NCBI GenBank assembly: GCA_033584155.1
Contig: CP138355.1
Span: 2,061,501 to 2,125,500 of the forward strand
Source: Candidatus Electrothrix scaldis
GTDB taxonomy: Bacteria; Desulfobacterota; Desulfobulbia; Desulfobulbales; Desulfobulbaceae
Reading direction: 5' to 3'
DNA length: 64,000 bases
The notes beneath the pieces are model-generated. The model searched no databases and was not told the origin of the DNA. It was given only the letters and a program-made list of their open reading frames with translations. Positions within the stretch are counted from its first letter, which is position 1, and the number at the start of each line of letters is the position of its first letter. Below are positions 42,735-54,033 of the stretch, piece by piece. Made by a program: the position numbers and the translations under genes.

Positions 42735-45700
42735 ATGTCCTTTTACGAATTATATAAAAACTACACCCGACTCCAAGAAAAGGAAGACACGTTTAGTTCG
42801 GAGTTGCAAAAATTACAACGATACATGCGTTCATGTGAGGAAGCACAGAAGAAATATGACCTGCAGATGCGTGTTCTTGAGATTGAAAATGAATTAAAGA
42901 ATATCTTTGAGCAGAAATGCGTTTGCTTAGATGAGATTGAAAAACTACCTAAAAAATATTTAAACGTTTATCGTGCTAGTGACAGTCATAAGCTTACTAG
43001 AGAGTTACAGGATAGTATCCTGGACAACCTGTATGAGATATTTGGATTAAATAGAAATGCGGACGGATTTGAGAACATTATTTCTATTCAAGCAGTTTCG
43101 CCTCACTTGACGCTTTCGATTCCAGAAGATTTGGCGAAGAAACTTGAGGAATTATTTTGCAGTGAAGAAGATAGCATACAACGGTTTAGTAAAAAATTTA
43201 ATATTAGCCGAGTTGAACAGAAAGATAGTAAGAATAAAGCGTTACTCGTTGAGGTTACGGGTGATAACTGTACAGTGCCGCTTCAAGAACAGTTATCCGT
43301 AAAATCATCTATTTTTGTTGGGCGACAAAAGGAACTCGATCAATTTAAGGATCATTTTCTTTTTACTCCTGAAAACTTTGTGTTGAATATCCATACAAAT
43401 GGAGATGGAGGTGTAGGGAAAACACAGCTTCTTCTACAAATGCAAAAAAAGTGTCGGATTGAGCTTTCTGACAAGGTTGTAGTCGGTAATGAACTGATTG
43501 ATTTTTATCATACCGAGAGCAGGTCTAAAATAGGTATTGCCCAACAAATCATAAAGTATATTGGTGAAGAAAGATTTCCGAAACTTATTAAACAGATTCA
43601 TGATTATAATCAGACTGAGGATAGCAGTGAACGTAACTATTGCATACATCAATTATTATATACATTAAAAACGGAATATGAGAAGTTTGCCGCTGAAATG
43701 AACAGAGATGGGCAAACCATTGTATTCTTTTTTGATACATATGAAGTGATTCAATTTGTTGACGGAAGGAAGGGGAGCAGCGAAGGGACAGAGTTTTCCA
43801 AGTGGCTAGAAAACGTTTTTTTTCCTGTTTTGGCAACAAACAATACTCGGGTAGTTATTGCTGGGCGTAATCGTCTCATTTGTACCAATAACCTTACGAA
43901 GGTAGCAGAGTGTGTACTCTCATTGTTTGATTTTTCAACAGCGATCGCTTTTTTAATTAAATCTCTAAGGATTGCTGAATTTTCCGCTATTGACTATCAG
44001 AATTTTTCAGAACGATTTTCTAAGGAAGCAGACCTGCTGAATCCATATCGCCATACTTTAGGAAATGAACGTATTGGCATCTGGATTTCTGAACTCCCCG
44101 ATGATTACATAGTAAAGTTTGGAGAGGAAGCCTGGTTGCTATTGATGAACAGAGTAGCGATTGAAGATAAAGATGAACTTGATAAAGATGGATTACTTGA
44201 CGAACTGGGACTAACTGAAGATGAACTTCATACTATTTTTGACCTAGCGAACTACCGCCCTATTTTCTTATCACTTTTTGTAGAATGGTTTCGTTTTAAT
44301 CGTGGCAAGATTGAACCTGCTGAACTGATAGAAGAAATTAGTCAGTATTCAGAAGATAAAAATATTCAGCGGAAGATGTTCGACAGAGTACTTGTTAAAC
44401 GTATCAGTTATGATTATCAGGAGAGGATAATTATCTATCGGATGACTGTTGCCTACCGCCGAATGAATCCAGAGATTATGGCATACTTGACCGGATATAC
44501 ACTGGAGAGATGCCGGGATATACTTCTGGAGAGAATGAGGCATTTATCGTTTATTAAATACAAGAAAGAAGGAGATGTTGTACTTCTTCATGATGAAGTT
44601 CGTGATCTGATAGAACAATATTGGGATGATCCCGGAAAGGTTCATTATAAAGAAATTTCAAGAAAGTTAGTGCATTATTATGAGGAAGTGCTTTTAAATG
44701 ACAAGGAACATTCAATAAAAAAGACAGTGATTTTTCCAGAAGACAGGAATACTTATATTGCTGAATTTATAGAATACAGTTTTATTTCTGACTACTCTAC
44801 TGGATTGGATCATTTTTGTGAAGAATTCGACACGGCAATGGAAGATGCTCGGTATTCTTATGCGGATTTACTGTTACGTGAGGCTGAGTTTTGCTGTAAA
44901 AAATATTCATTATCTGATGGCAGAGAAATAATTGATCTTAAGCGTGCAGAATATTTAATTGATAGTAATGAAAGTAATTTCGATAGAGCTTTAAATTTAA
45001 TAGAAAAGGTCAGAAAGAAGAAGGAGACAGATAAATTATGGAATTCTTCAGTAGTAAATGGAAAATTTGTGATGTTGGAGGGGATTGCTACTTTCTGGTT
45101 AGAAAAATATAATGATGCAATTAAGTTGTTTAAGAAAGCTAAGGGAATTTTTATTTTACATGAAGAGCAAGATGTTGCATTGTCTCGTGTTGATAACTGG
45201 ATCGGTTACGCTTACTACCGGCAAGCAAACTTTAATGAGGCTGAAAGATTGATGAAGCAAAGTCTAACTGGACTGTTAGATTTTTCGCCTATGAAACAAA
45301 ATATAAGCGAGAGAATGAAAAGGAATATACTGCAACTTATTCAGTATATTTACGGTAATATGGCGATGATATACCGATATACCGGTAACTTCTCTGAAGC
45401 AATACGTAATGCTTACATCCAGTATAATATTGTGAGTAGCTTGCCATATAATACAAAAGAAACTCTCAGGTCATTAAATACTCTTGCCCATGTTCTATCA
45501 GTTTCAGGTCGTACGATTGACGCTCGTTTTTATTTGGAACGCGCACTAAAGATTTATAATGAAAGACCAGATAGTTTGCTTGGTGGTCGTTTGTATAATA
45601 ATTTCAGTTTATTGTCTTACGATTCTATAGAGTCAGCATATATGATTGAATTTTATCGGGCTATAGAATTGAACAACGCTCTTGAAGTTGCTTATGGTGA

Positions 45701-47696
45701 GCAAGAAGGAAAGCGAGCCGAGACGCAAGCCGAGAAACTTGATAACGCATTCAAACATGTTCACAAATCTATCGCGATTCTTAGTAAAGAGAAGAAGTTT
45801 CATAAGGAGCTGGCAGACGCATATTTGAGCTTAGGTGGATTGTACATGATACAACCGGAGTCTCGTGATCCTGAGAAATGGGAGAAAGCCGAGGAACAAT
45901 TGTTGCAAGCGGTCAAGTTTGGAAAAACAAGTCAGTTTAAATATAGCCATATTGATTCCCTGGTGACTCTGCTTACGCTTTATTATTTTTGGGGTTATTC
46001 TGCGACGAATCTGTCAATTGTTGAAAAAGAGAAGATTGAGAAGAAGCGGGAAAGAGCCCAGAAAGAACTGACAAAAATGGGTAGAGAAATAGAGTGTTAT
46101 CCAGATTTGTTGGGGCGTTATAGGTTGACGTTAGGTGATATAACTTTCGATAATTCTGTAAAAATGATGGAGGAGGGGAATAGCAGCCATACTTTAATCG
46201 AAAAACAACTTAGAGAAGCATCTAGACATTATTTTTATTCCGCATTAAGCGAAAAAACTTTTAATCGAGATCGTTATCATAAGGTGCTGAGAGTTATTTA
46301 TAATCGTTTAAGAACATTAATAAAAGAGGATAAGCTGATTTCTCAGAACGTTATCAAATGGATAGAGAATAATTCAAAAAAATGGGAGAATTCGTTAAAT
46401 GAGCTTAGTGATGTTTTTCCCTATGTTATTACTTTACTGTTGAATGAAAAAGTAGAGATAGAAGTTTTACACGATAAAATAAAACAACTCGAAGGTGCAA
46501 TCAATCGCTTCGAGGAACAGGGTGAATATAGGAGTTTTGTTCTACTTAACAAATGTTTACTTGATGTATATAGAAAGGAGGCGGAAAACAACAGGAGTGA
46601 AGAATACCAAGAGAAGCTCGTCATTAATTTAAACCGGCAGGGCCGTCTGTATCGTCTTTTGGGAGAAGTTCATTATACGCGTCTTTGCTTTGAGCGAGCC
46701 CGTAAAGCAATTATAGGTGAGGATATTGAAGCGAGAGTGCCAATCACAGATCCTGTAGTGGAACAAGGGTTGCAGGGGTGTACGGATATCGTTGAGGGCG
46801 AATTTTGTTTCAGGCGAGGCAACTACGGTTCCTTATTAGAATTCTTCCTGCAAGGGGAGCTCGCTAGCGCTAGGGATAAATTTGATGAGCAGTTTCCAGG
46901 TTCAAGAAAGAAGGCGTATAAGTGTCTTCATAGAGGAATAGAACAACTTGATCAAGCTGTAATGGTTTTAAAGCAGCAGCAAGTAAAAACGCCAGCTAAC
47001 ACGCTCCTGAATGAAAGAATAGGGACATATAGTCAGCAACTGTATGAGGCCTATTTTCAACTAGGTGAGTTGTTGATGATGGATGAAAAATTTATACTTG
47101 AGGATGGGCGAGGCGCATTTTATTATTTAGAAAAAGCCATTGAAGGATGGAGCTCCTTTAACAATCATTCTCGACTCGATGATGCTTGGCAAAGCTACTT
47201 AAATGCAATTTATTTCTCCGGTAACTATTATGATCAGGACTACAGGTGCATAGTGGAACTATACGAAAGAAAACTTAATGATAGAATAGAACAGAAGGAT
47301 TATCTATATCCTCGGGTTGCAGCTAAGTACTTGATTGCATGTGGAGATGTGCTGTTTAGTGAATTGTTTCAGATACAAAAAGAATTAAACTCATTGCTTT
47401 CCGAGGAGTATCAGTTTGTGCCTCGGAGAAAGGTAACAAGAGAAGATCTTCTGGAAATTTTCCGTAATTATGTTGAAGCATGTGATTTTAAGGCTTGTTT
47501 TAACAAAATAAGTTTTGATACAGGGCTTAAAGTCCTTCGGCGCCGCATAGAATTAATCTCCGATAGTGCGTCATTAGATGTTCTTGATGGAATTCTAAAG
47601 CATCTCTGGAGGGAAAGAGAGCATCTTAGAGATAAAGATGACGAACTTAAAAGTATTCTTCAGGTTATTAGAATTGGGAAAATGGTGTCCATGTAA
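42735..47696 (+). CDS. Giant STAND NTPase with TPR-like C-terminal repeats
   Basis: A 1653-residue protein. Residues ~1-60 form a coiled coil (QEKEDTFSSELQKLQRYMRS). Residues ~190-600 hold a STAND NTPase: SIFVGRQKELDQF, Walker A NGDGGVGKTQLLLQM (~222-236), Walker B TIVFFFDTYEVIQ, sensor-like TRVVIAGRNRL. From about residue 730 to the end there are helical repeats with TPR features (YADLLLREAEFCCKKY, AIKLFKKAKGIFI, YADAYLSLGGLYMI-like, YRLLGEVHYTRLCFERARKA). No toxic effector domain was recognised at either end. The start is the ATG behind AAGGAG rather than a TTG nine codons earlier. It forms an operon with the two genes upstream. Confidence 0.85.
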   Translation: MSFYELYKNYTRLQEKEDTFSSELQKLQRYMRSCEEAQKKYDLQMRVLEIENELKNIFEQKCVCLDEIEKLPKKYLNVYRASDSHKLTRELQDSILDNLYEIFGLNRNADGFENIISIQAVSPHLTLSIPEDLAKKLEELFCSEEDSIQRFSKKFNISRVEQKDSKNKALLVEVTGDNCTVPLQEQLSVKSSIFVGRQKELDQFKDHFLFTPENFVLNIHTNGDGGVGKTQLLLQMQKKCRIELSDKVVVGNELIDFYHTESRSKIGIAQQIIKYIGEERFPKLIKQIHDYNQTEDSSERNYCIHQLLYTLKTEYEKFAAEMNRDGQTIVFFFDTYEVIQFVDGRKGSSEGTEFSKWLENVFFPVLATNNTRVVIAGRNRLICTNNLTKVAECVLSLFDFSTAIAFLIKSLRIAEFSAIDYQNFSERFSKEADLLNPYRHTLGNERIGIWISELPDDYIVKFGEEAWLLLMNRVAIEDKDELDKDGLLDELGLTEDELHTIFDLANYRPIFLSLFVEWFRFNRGKIEPAELIEEISQYSEDKNIQRKMFDRVLVKRISYDYQERIIIYRMTVAYRRMNPEIMAYLTGYTLERCRDILLERMRHLSFIKYKKEGDVVLLHDEVRDLIEQYWDDPGKVHYKEISRKLVHYYEEVLLNDKEHSIKKTVIFPEDRNTYIAEFIEYSFISDYSTGLDHFCEEFDTAMEDARYSYADLLLREAEFCCKKYSLSDGREIIDLKRAEYLIDSNESNFDRALNLIEKVRKKKETDKLWNSSVVNGKFVMLEGIATFWLEKYNDAIKLFKKAKGIFILHEEQDVALSRVDNWIGYAYYRQANFNEAERLMKQSLTGLLDFSPMKQNISERMKRNILQLIQYIYGNMAMIYRYTGNFSEAIRNAYIQYNIVSSLPYNTKETLRSLNTLAHVLSVSGRTIDARFYLERALKIYNERPDSLLGGRLYNNFSLLSYDSIESAYMIEFYRAIELNNALEVAYGEQEGKRAETQAEKLDNAFKHVHKSIAILSKEKKFHKELADAYLSLGGLYMIQPESRDPEKWEKAEEQLLQAVKFGKTSQFKYSHIDSLVTLLTLYYFWGYSATNLSIVEKEKIEKKRERAQKELTKMGREIECYPDLLGRYRLTLGDITFDNSVKMMEEGNSSHTLIEKQLREASRHYFYSALSEKTFNRDRYHKVLRVIYNRLRTLIKEDKLISQNVIKWIENNSKKWENSLNELSDVFPYVITLLLNEKVEIEVLHDKIKQLEGAINRFEEQGEYRSFVLLNKCLLDVYRKEAENNRSEEYQEKLVINLNRQGRLYRLLGEVHYTRLCFERARKAIIGEDIEARVPITDPVVEQGLQGCTDIVEGEFCFRRGNYGSLLEFFLQGELASARDKFDEQFPGSRKKAYKCLHRGIEQLDQAVMVLKQQQVKTPANTLLNERIGTYSQQLYEAYFQLGELLMMDEKFILEDGRGAFYYLEKAIEGWSSFNNHSRLDDAWQSYLNAIYFSGNYYDQDYRCIVELYERKLNDRIEQKDYLYPRVAAKYLIACGDVLFSELFQIQKELNSLLSEEYQFVPRRKVTREDLLEIFRNYVEACDFKACFNKISFDTGLKVLRRRIELISDSASLDVLDGILKHLWREREHLRDKDDELKSILQVIRIGKMVSM

Positions 47697-47899
47697 GGTC
47701 GAAAGAGTAAAAACAAACTTGTGCTTCGTAAAATCTAAAAATTAGGGTTAATCATCTCAGTTGTTGTTTAATCTTTCGATTTGGCCTGAAGGCGGCAACC
47801 CTAAAATTTAGTCATGACTTAGCACTAGTAGCGTAGGCTTTTGAAAGAGAAACAAAAAATATTTTTGTTTCGTCTTCATGTTCCTGGAGAGAAAGTCAC
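47697..47899. other. Right-hand gap of the AT-rich island, with an inverted repeat
   Basis: About 200 bp without a gene. CTAAAAATTAGGGTT (47735-47749) pairs with AACCCTAAAATTTAG (47797-47811) with two mismatches, a 15-base stem around a 47-base loop, much like the left-edge structure in scale. It could be the operon terminator (no long T-run) or an element end. The promoter of the peptide gene should lie in the remaining 80 bp. Confidence 0.55.
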
Positions 47900-48055
47900 A
47901 TGAGAGAAGTAAAAAACAAGAGCTACTTGCAGGCCTATTATAGTTCGGATCAGACTGCTTCCAGCCCTGTACGTGTTATCCTGAACAAAGTTGAGCGGCC
48001 AGTTCTGAAGGAACAGCAAAAAAGAAAGGGCTTATATGCCCTCGGCAGCCACTAA
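47900..48055 (+). CDS. 51-residue peptide, candidate RiPP precursor
   Basis: Encodes MREVKNKSYLQAYYSSDQTA followed by SSPVRVILNKVERPVLKEQQ and KRKGLYALGSH. A good Shine-Dalgarno (GGAGAG) lies nine bases upstream, and the stop is three bases before the radical SAM start. The peptide has several tyrosines, an N-terminal YLQAYY cluster and a basic C-terminal half, no cysteine and no signal peptide. Position and coupling to a radical SAM enzyme with a PqqD-like domain make a modified-peptide precursor likely; the core residues are unknown. Confidence 0.6.
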   Translation: MREVKNKSYLQAYYSSDQTASSPVRVILNKVERPVLKEQQKRKGLYALGSH

Positions 48056-48058
48056 CCC

Positions 48059-49276
48059 ATGCTCTTCCCTTCAGCCCCTCTCTCCTACGCCATAGAAATC
48101 ACCTATGCCTGCAATAACTCCTGCACCGGCTGCGCCAATGTCTGGGGAACCCGCCGCCAGCAGACCCTGACTAATTGGCGAAACCTCTTTGATCGCATTG
48201 CCCCGCCAGGTCATCCTGACAAATATGCCGAACTGATCCGCCTCACAGGCGGTGAACCCACCCTCCATCCTGAATTGACCCAAATCGTTGAATACGTTGA
48301 TTCTCTAAGTATTGCCCATGTCCTGTTTACCAACGGACGTTGGTCTGATCCTGCCGCTATTATCGACCTGTATCAAGACCAGAAAAACTGCCTGGGTATG
48401 CTTGTCAGTCTGCACGGGAGCACCCCTGTAGCCCATAATACCTTGGTAGGAGATACCAACGCCTTTGGACAAACCTGCGACAATATCCAGCGAGCCGCTG
48501 ATGCCGGGATAGAGGTCTTTACCAATACCATCCTGACTAAAGACAGCTGCGAACAGGTGGAAAGTATCATCCACCTTTCCCAGGAACTTGGTGCGGAATA
48601 CGCAGTGTTCAATCGTTTTTTGGGAGGAGATAACCCGCATCAACCTGGCAAAGAGCAGCTTCGGCAAGCTGTCTTGTTGATTGAAAACCTGCACAGACAG
48701 GGCGTATCCTGCCGAATCGGCAACTGTGTCCCCAAATGTTTTGCTCCCAACTCCACCGAAGGCTCCAATGCAGGCATTGAACATTGTGCAATTTCACCGG
48801 AAGGTCTTGTCCGCCCGGATAATCTCACCAGCACCGTGTTCGGAAATATTTTTGAACAACCTCTCACAGAGATTTGGCAATCGGAACAGGCGCAACTGTA
48901 CCGACAGCAGATTGCTCCGGCCTGTTTAGAATGTGTTGAGCTCTCCCGTTGCCGAGGAGGCGACCGCTCTGCCACCCTGGAGCAGGGTGAACAACAAGAT
49001 CCCCTGATGACAGGCCCCATTCAGGAGGCAGAACAGAAACCCATCCATCTGGACCCGAGCTGGAAGCCGCTTGCCCGCTTTCGCATCAGGGAGGAACCCT
49101 TCGGATACCTGGTAACCCGCTATAATTGGTCAGTTCCGGTATCGTCTGAAGCAAAACCTGTTCTGGATGCAGTGAATGGAGAGTATACCCTGGCAGAAAT
49201 TCACGAACGTTTCGGAGATGAGGCCCTGGAGCTGATCGGGCGCTTGTACCAGGAAGATTGTTTGGGCTTTGAATAA
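48059..49276 (+). CDS. Radical SAM/SPASM protein with C-terminal PqqD-like domain
   Basis: A 405-residue protein. The radical SAM cluster motif is C18-x3-C22-x2-C25 (YACNNSCTGCAN), with the LIRLTGGEPTLHPEL strand. A SPASM-type cysteine-rich region follows (GNCVPKC, EHCAISPEG, ACLECVELSRC). The last ~65 residues, from about FRIREEPFGYLVTRYNW, through NGEYTLAEIHERFGDEALEL, are PqqD-like, the recognition element (RRE) that binds leader peptides in RiPP pathways. Coupling to the upstream 51-residue ORF suggests that peptide is the substrate. The nearest characterised relatives (PqqE, other peptide-modifying SPASM enzymes) form C-C, C-S or C-O crosslinks; the reaction here is unknown. Confidence 0.85.
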   Translation: MLFPSAPLSYAIEITYACNNSCTGCANVWGTRRQQTLTNWRNLFDRIAPPGHPDKYAELIRLTGGEPTLHPELTQIVEYVDSLSIAHVLFTNGRWSDPAAIIDLYQDQKNCLGMLVSLHGSTPVAHNTLVGDTNAFGQTCDNIQRAADAGIEVFTNTILTKDSCEQVESIIHLSQELGAEYAVFNRFLGGDNPHQPGKEQLRQAVLLIENLHRQGVSCRIGNCVPKCFAPNSTEGSNAGIEHCAISPEGLVRPDNLTSTVFGNIFEQPLTEIWQSEQAQLYRQQIAPACLECVELSRCRGGDRSATLEQGEQQDPLMTGPIQEAEQKPIHLDPSWKPLARFRIREEPFGYLVTRYNWSVPVSSEAKPVLDAVNGEYTLAEIHERFGDEALELIGRLYQEDCLGFE

Positions 49277-49330
49277 AAGGTAAGGGCAGGACTGCTGGTC
49301 ACGGCCTACGTCCTGTTGTTTGCAGTAAGG

Positions 49331-52300
49331 TTACTCCTTCCCCATCACCTGCCTGAAAATAATCTCCCGCAACTTCTCCTCATCAATGGGTTTGGAGAGA
49401 TAGTCATTCATCCCGGCAGCAAGACAATCAGCACGATCCTTTGCCGTGGCATTGGCTGTCAGGGCGATGATCGGGAGGTTAATTCCTTCGGCCCGCAGAA
49501 TTCGTGTCGCCTCCAGTCCGTCCATAATCGGCATCTGGATATCCATGAGGACAAAATCATACTCGCCCTCGTAGATCGCATTAATCGCCTCTTTCCCGTT
49601 ATAGGCGGACTTAACCGATATTGCCATTTTTTCCAAAAGGATATGGGCGAGTTTCTGGTTGAACAGATTGTCTTCAACAAGGAGACCTTTGAGCCCGGCA
49701 AGTTGAGGGGGCTGAGCCGCGTCCTTTTCTTCCTGCAATCTGGCTGCATGCTCCTGTTCTTCTAAAGCAACTTTGTCAAAGCTGATGGTACAGAGAAAGA
49801 TTGCACCCTTGCCGGGAGTACTTTTTACCTCAATGGTCCCCCCCATCATGTGGATAATGGAGGAGGTGATGGCCAGACCGAGCCCGGTTCCTCCGAATTT
49901 TCGGGTGGTGGAGGGGTCGATCTGGGAAAAGGGTTGAAAGAGCTCCTGGATTCGATCAAGGGGGATGCCGATCCCGGAATCCTGGACAGAGAAGAGAAGG
50001 GTGACCTGCTGCTTTGTTTCCTTTTCCAGAGATGCCTGAATGGTGATTTTCCCTTGCTCGGTAAATTTAATCGCATTATTGACCAGATTCATTATGACCT
50101 GATAGAAGCGGGTGGGGTCACCTTTCACGGACAGGGGAATATCATCGGCAATATTGCAGACCAGGAGCAGACCTTTATTTTCCGCCTCGACCCGTAGCAT
50201 GTCTGCTGTTTTGTGGATCAGCTCTCCGGGATGAAAAAGAATAGATTCCAGTTCAACTTTGCCTGCCTCGATTTTTGAGAAATCCAGGATATCTTCAATA
50301 AGGGCAAAGAGTATCTGGGAGGAACGATACACTATCTCAACATATTCCCGTTGTCTTGGGGTTAACTCTGTTTCCCGGATCAATTTATTCATACCGATGA
50401 TCACATTCATCGGTGTCCGGATTTCATGGCTCATATTTGCCAGGAAGAGTGTCTTGGCCCGGCTGGCCTGTTCAGCGACTTCCTTGGCGCTCCGAAGAGC
50501 CAGAGCTGTTTGTTTCCGCTCTGTAATATCCTGAACAATACCCACTGAGCAGAGAATATTTCCAGAAGCGTCCCGCTGGTGATGACATTTTTCATGGACA
50601 AAGCGAACCTCCTTGTCCAGTGGGCGGATGATGCGATGCTCTATTTCATAGTGCTCCGTATTCTGCTGAACTGAATCGGAGTAGGCTTGATGCACGAGGG
50701 CACGATCTTCTGGATGCACCAGTTCGAGAAAGGTCTCATAGTTGCCCTGAAAGTTTTGGGGTTCCAGACCGAAAATATGATAGGTTTCTTCGGACCATTC
50801 CAGCTGATTAGCCGAGGTGTTAAAAACCCAGCTGCCCAACTGGCCAATACTTTGCGACATAGTGAGCAGGTCTGTTTTCTCATCAAGGGCTTTCTTGGCC
50901 TGTTGTAAGGCAGTGATGTCGACAAAGTTGATAATGCCTTTATCCACCTGACCATTTTCATCAGGGACCGGGATCCCGTTCAGATAGATCCAGGTGATGT
51001 TGGGATGATGAGGCCGTTTGATTCCCAGCAGTTCATTGGAAACAGTCTCATGATTGCCCAGGACACGTGCAAGCGGGCAGGCTTCTTCCGAGAGGATTTT
51101 GCCCTCAGCATCGGTAAAGTACCAGTTGATATCACCACTGTTTTGTCTGTGTGCTTGAGGGGCAGGCAGACCTAAAATCCGGCGGGCTTCAGGATTACTG
51201 AAGATGATTTCAGCATTACGGTCATGCACCACCACGCCACTGAGCAAGTTGTCAAAGGTGACCTTATAATCGGTAGCATGTTTTTGCATTGCCAGTTCAG
51301 CCAATTTGATATCGGAAATATCAGTAAAGGTCAGGATAACGCCTTTGATCCTGCGGTCCTTGCCGCGATAGGGAACCATCCGTTGCAGGAGCCAGGCCCC
51401 ATCCTGACTTTGGACCTCATGCTCCATCATATGGCCGCTCTCCAGCACTTGGCGCACATCATTGAGCATTCGGTTTTGATCTGTCAGCTGATAAGCAATG
51501 TGATCAATGGGCCGTCCGATATCCTGGGGCAGCAGTTTAAAGGAATAGGCGCTGGCCGGGTTGAATTTGCGGATCACCAGGTGCTTATCGAGAAAGACAA
51601 CACCTACCTCCAGGCTGTCCAGCAGGTTCTGATGTTCTCTGTTGAGAGATTCGAGTTCGCTATTTTTTCTCTCGAATTCTGCGTTGACAGTGTAGAGTTC
51701 CTCATTAACGGAATGCAGTTCTTCATTGGTGCTTTGCAGCTCTTCATTTGATGCCAATAACTCCTCGTTAGTTGCCTGGAGTTCTTCATTGCTGGTCTGG
51801 AGCTCTTCCACCGTGGTTTGCAGGTTTTCTTTGGTCAGCTGAAGTTCTGCTTCCAGATCGGCAAGATAATTTTGCAGGGTATGGCTCCCCTGATCATCCT
51901 GAAGAAAGACGAATGGCTCCGGGGAGGAGGCTGGGGGAGAGGGAGACAGAGGGAGAGGAATCAAGGCAATATGATAATGGCAGGAATGGCTTTTATCATC
52001 GGGCAGGCACTGAACCACTACATCTACCCGTTCGGTCTGGTCACCACGCAGGACACTGACATTGGGCAGGGTAAAATCAGAAGCGCTGGCAGCGGAACGC
52101 TGCAAGGCTACGCTGACAGCCAGATGCAGATCACCTTCGAGCATGTGAAGGAAATCATTTTCCACCCGTCCCTCGGGCGCTTTGAGGTAGGGGGTGATAT
52201 CACCAAAATAATGTAATACCTGACGATGCTGGTCCAGGAGGACTCCGCGCGGGATATGGCGTTTGAGCAGCAGATCGTAATCATGGAGAACCTGCCGATC

Positions 52301-53857
52301 AAGCATGACCGAGTTCTTTGTTCTTATTTTTGGGCTGGCAGGGAGCAGGGGAGGGGGGCCGTTATTGCCGATCTCCCTGATGTCCAGTCCTCGCCGTGAA
52401 TCGCTGATCTTTTGAAATATTTTGTGTTTACTATGGATAACAGAAAAATCATCGGCAAATTTGCCGGTCCCTTCACTGAGTCCGAGCAGCAGTATACCGC
52501 CTCGATGGAGCGCATAATGGAGTAAATGAAGAGAGCTCTCCTGGCTTTCTGGAGAGAAGTAAATCAGTAGATTGCGGCAGCTGACCAGATCCATTTTGGT
52601 GAAGGGGGGATCATTGATCAGATTATGAGGAGCAAAAATCACCAGTTTACGCAGCTCAGGGTTAACGCTGTGGAATCCAGTCTTTTCTTCGTTGAAATAG
52701 CGAGAGAGTCGTTCTGGGGAAACGTTTTTGAGACGCTCACGCTCATAGACTCCTTTAGAGGCTATATCCAGGGAGTGGCGGTGTACATCAGTGGCAAATA
52801 CGGAAATTTTTTTTTCGGAGCCGATTTTTTCGGCAGCTTCATGGAGGAGAATGGCTATGGAGTAGGCCTCTTCACCGGTAGCGCAGGCTGCAATCCATGC
52901 TCTCAAACCATTAGGTCCTGCCTGCTTTAAAAGGCCTGGCACAACCTCATGCTCTAAATAGGAGAACACCTTGGGATCTCGGAAAAATTCCGTTACTCCG
53001 ATGAGAAGATCCTTGTACAGCGCATCCAGCTCCAGAGGGTTATTACTCAGGAGTTCTGCATAGTCTTGTATCTGTCGGAGGCGACAGAAGTCCATGCGTC
53101 GTTGGATACGGCGTCCCACAGTGGTGGGTTTGTATTTGGAAAAATCCAGGCCATAGCCTTGGCGGAGATGGGCAAAAACCTCAGCATATTCCCCCTCAGT
53201 CCAAAAAATTTCCAGACGCGATGAAGGTCTCCGTATGGATTCAGGGGCTTCTGCATAATCAAGCAGGAGACCCGGCATTTCAGCGGGCGTGATAACGTAA
53301 TCGCAGATACCGGTGCTGATAGCCTCTCTGGGCATGCCGTCAAATTGGGCGGATTCAACGGTCTGGGCCAGGACAAGCCCACCTGCATCGTGAATGGCCT
53401 GGATCCCTCTGGAACCATCAGAACCAGTGCCTGACAGGATGATGCCCACCGCTTGTGGACCTGCTGCCTTGGCCAGGGATTCAAAAAAAATGTCCACCGG
53501 CAGGGTCAAGTGCTGATTCACTCGTTCCTGGAGATAGAGTTGTCCCTCATTCATGGTCATGACGCATCTGGGCGGGATGAGGTAGATGGCATTTTTTTCC
53601 AGGGTAATGCCATCTTCCACCCGGTGGATGGGCATAGTGGTATGACGAGCCAGCAGCTTGTCCATCAGACTCTTGAAATCAGGGGAAAGATGCTGGACCA
53701 CGACAAAGGCCATACCCGTGTCTGGCGGCATGGCACTGAAAAAGGCCTCCAGAGCGGCTAGGCCACCAGCTGAGGCACCGATGCCTACTACCGGGAAGTC
53801 CGGGACGCCTTTTTTTTCCTGTTGCGGAGTATTTTCTGTATGTTGTTGGCTTGTCAT
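49331..53857 (-). CDS. CheB-CheR-PAS-histidine kinase-receiver hybrid
   Basis: A 1508-residue sensory protein. CheB methylesterase ([32 protein letters not shown]) is followed by CheR methyltransferase ([50 protein letters not shown]). Then comes a striking coiled coil of near-repeats of N-E-E-L ([20 protein letters not shown] onward, about ten repeats), three PAS-like domains, a histidine kinase ([20 protein letters not shown] with phosphoacceptor His; [22 protein letters not shown]) and a C-terminal receiver ([26 protein letters not shown]). This layout is a known class of sensory hybrid kinases. The start is the ATG before [12 protein letters not shown]; a TTG 24 codons upstream is open but lacks support. 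Confidence 0.9.
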   Translation of the reverse strand: MTSQQHTENTPQQEKKGVPDFPVVGIGASAGGLAALEAFFSAMPPDTGMAFVVVQHLSPDFKSLMDKLLARHTTMPIHRVEDGITLEKNAIYLIPPRCVMTMNEGQLYLQERVNQHLTLPVDIFFESLAKAAGPQAVGIILSGTGSDGSRGIQAIHDAGGLVLAQTVESAQFDGMPREAISTGICDYVITPAEMPGLLLDYAEAPESIRRPSSRLEIFWTEGEYAEVFAHLRQGYGLDFSKYKPTTVGRRIQRRMDFCRLRQIQDYAELLSNNPLELDALYKDLLIGVTEFFRDPKVFSYLEHEVVPGLLKQAGPNGLRAWIAACATGEEAYSIAILLHEAAEKIGSEKKISVFATDVHRHSLDIASKGVYERERLKNVSPERLSRYFNEEKTGFHSVNPELRKLVIFAPHNLINDPPFTKMDLVSCRNLLIYFSPESQESSLHLLHYALHRGGILLLGLSEGTGKFADDFSVIHSKHKIFQKISDSRRGLDIREIGNNGPPPLLPASPKIRTKNSVMLDRQVLHDYDLLLKRHIPRGVLLDQHRQVLHYFGDITPYLKAPEGRVENDFLHMLEGDLHLAVSVALQRSAASASDFTLPNVSVLRGDQTERVDVVVQCLPDDKSHSCHYHIALIPLPLSPSPPASSPEPFVFLQDDQGSHTLQNYLADLEAELQLTKENLQTTVEELQTSNEELQATNEELLASNEELQSTNEELHSVNEELYTVNAEFERKNSELESLNREHQNLLDSLEVGVVFLDKHLVIRKFNPASAYSFKLLPQDIGRPIDHIAYQLTDQNRMLNDVRQVLESGHMMEHEVQSQDGAWLLQRMVPYRGKDRRIKGVILTFTDISDIKLAELAMQKHATDYKVTFDNLLSGVVVHDRNAEIIFSNPEARRILGLPAPQAHRQNSGDINWYFTDAEGKILSEEACPLARVLGNHETVSNELLGIKRPHHPNITWIYLNGIPVPDENGQVDKGIINFVDITALQQAKKALDEKTDLLTMSQSIGQLGSWVFNTSANQLEWSEETYHIFGLEPQNFQGNYETFLELVHPEDRALVHQAYSDSVQQNTEHYEIEHRIIRPLDKEVRFVHEKCHHQRDASGNILCSVGIVQDITERKQTALALRSAKEVAEQASRAKTLFLANMSHEIRTPMNVIIGMNKLIRETELTPRQREYVEIVYRSSQILFALIEDILDFSKIEAGKVELESILFHPGELIHKTADMLRVEAENKGLLLVCNIADDIPLSVKGDPTRFYQVIMNLVNNAIKFTEQGKITIQASLEKETKQQVTLLFSVQDSGIGIPLDRIQELFQPFSQIDPSTTRKFGGTGLGLAITSSIIHMMGGTIEVKSTPGKGAIFLCTISFDKVALEEQEHAARLQEEKDAAQPPQLAGLKGLLVEDNLFNQKLAHILLEKMAISVKSAYNGKEAINAIYEGEYDFVLMDIQMPIMDGLEATRILRAEGINLPIIALTANATAKDRADCLAAGMNDYLSKPIDEEKLREIIFRQVMGKE

Positions 53858-54033
53858 TGGTATTTTCTTATATGAATTTAAAATATTGTACCGTAAATAA
53901 TCGTGTGCGGACAAGGAGAAAAAATGCAAGATAGAATGTTCAAGGCAACTCGTATTTCAGCGCGGTGGAGCAAAGCAACAGGTATTTGTATGTGAGCAAA
54001 GTCTCTGTGAAAGGGGGGAGGGCAGTGGCTACC

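Noticed and set aside
47735-47811. Integron attC site
   Set aside because: The inverted repeat carries GTT on the left and AAC on the right, the opposite of the attC arrangement, and no integrase is present.
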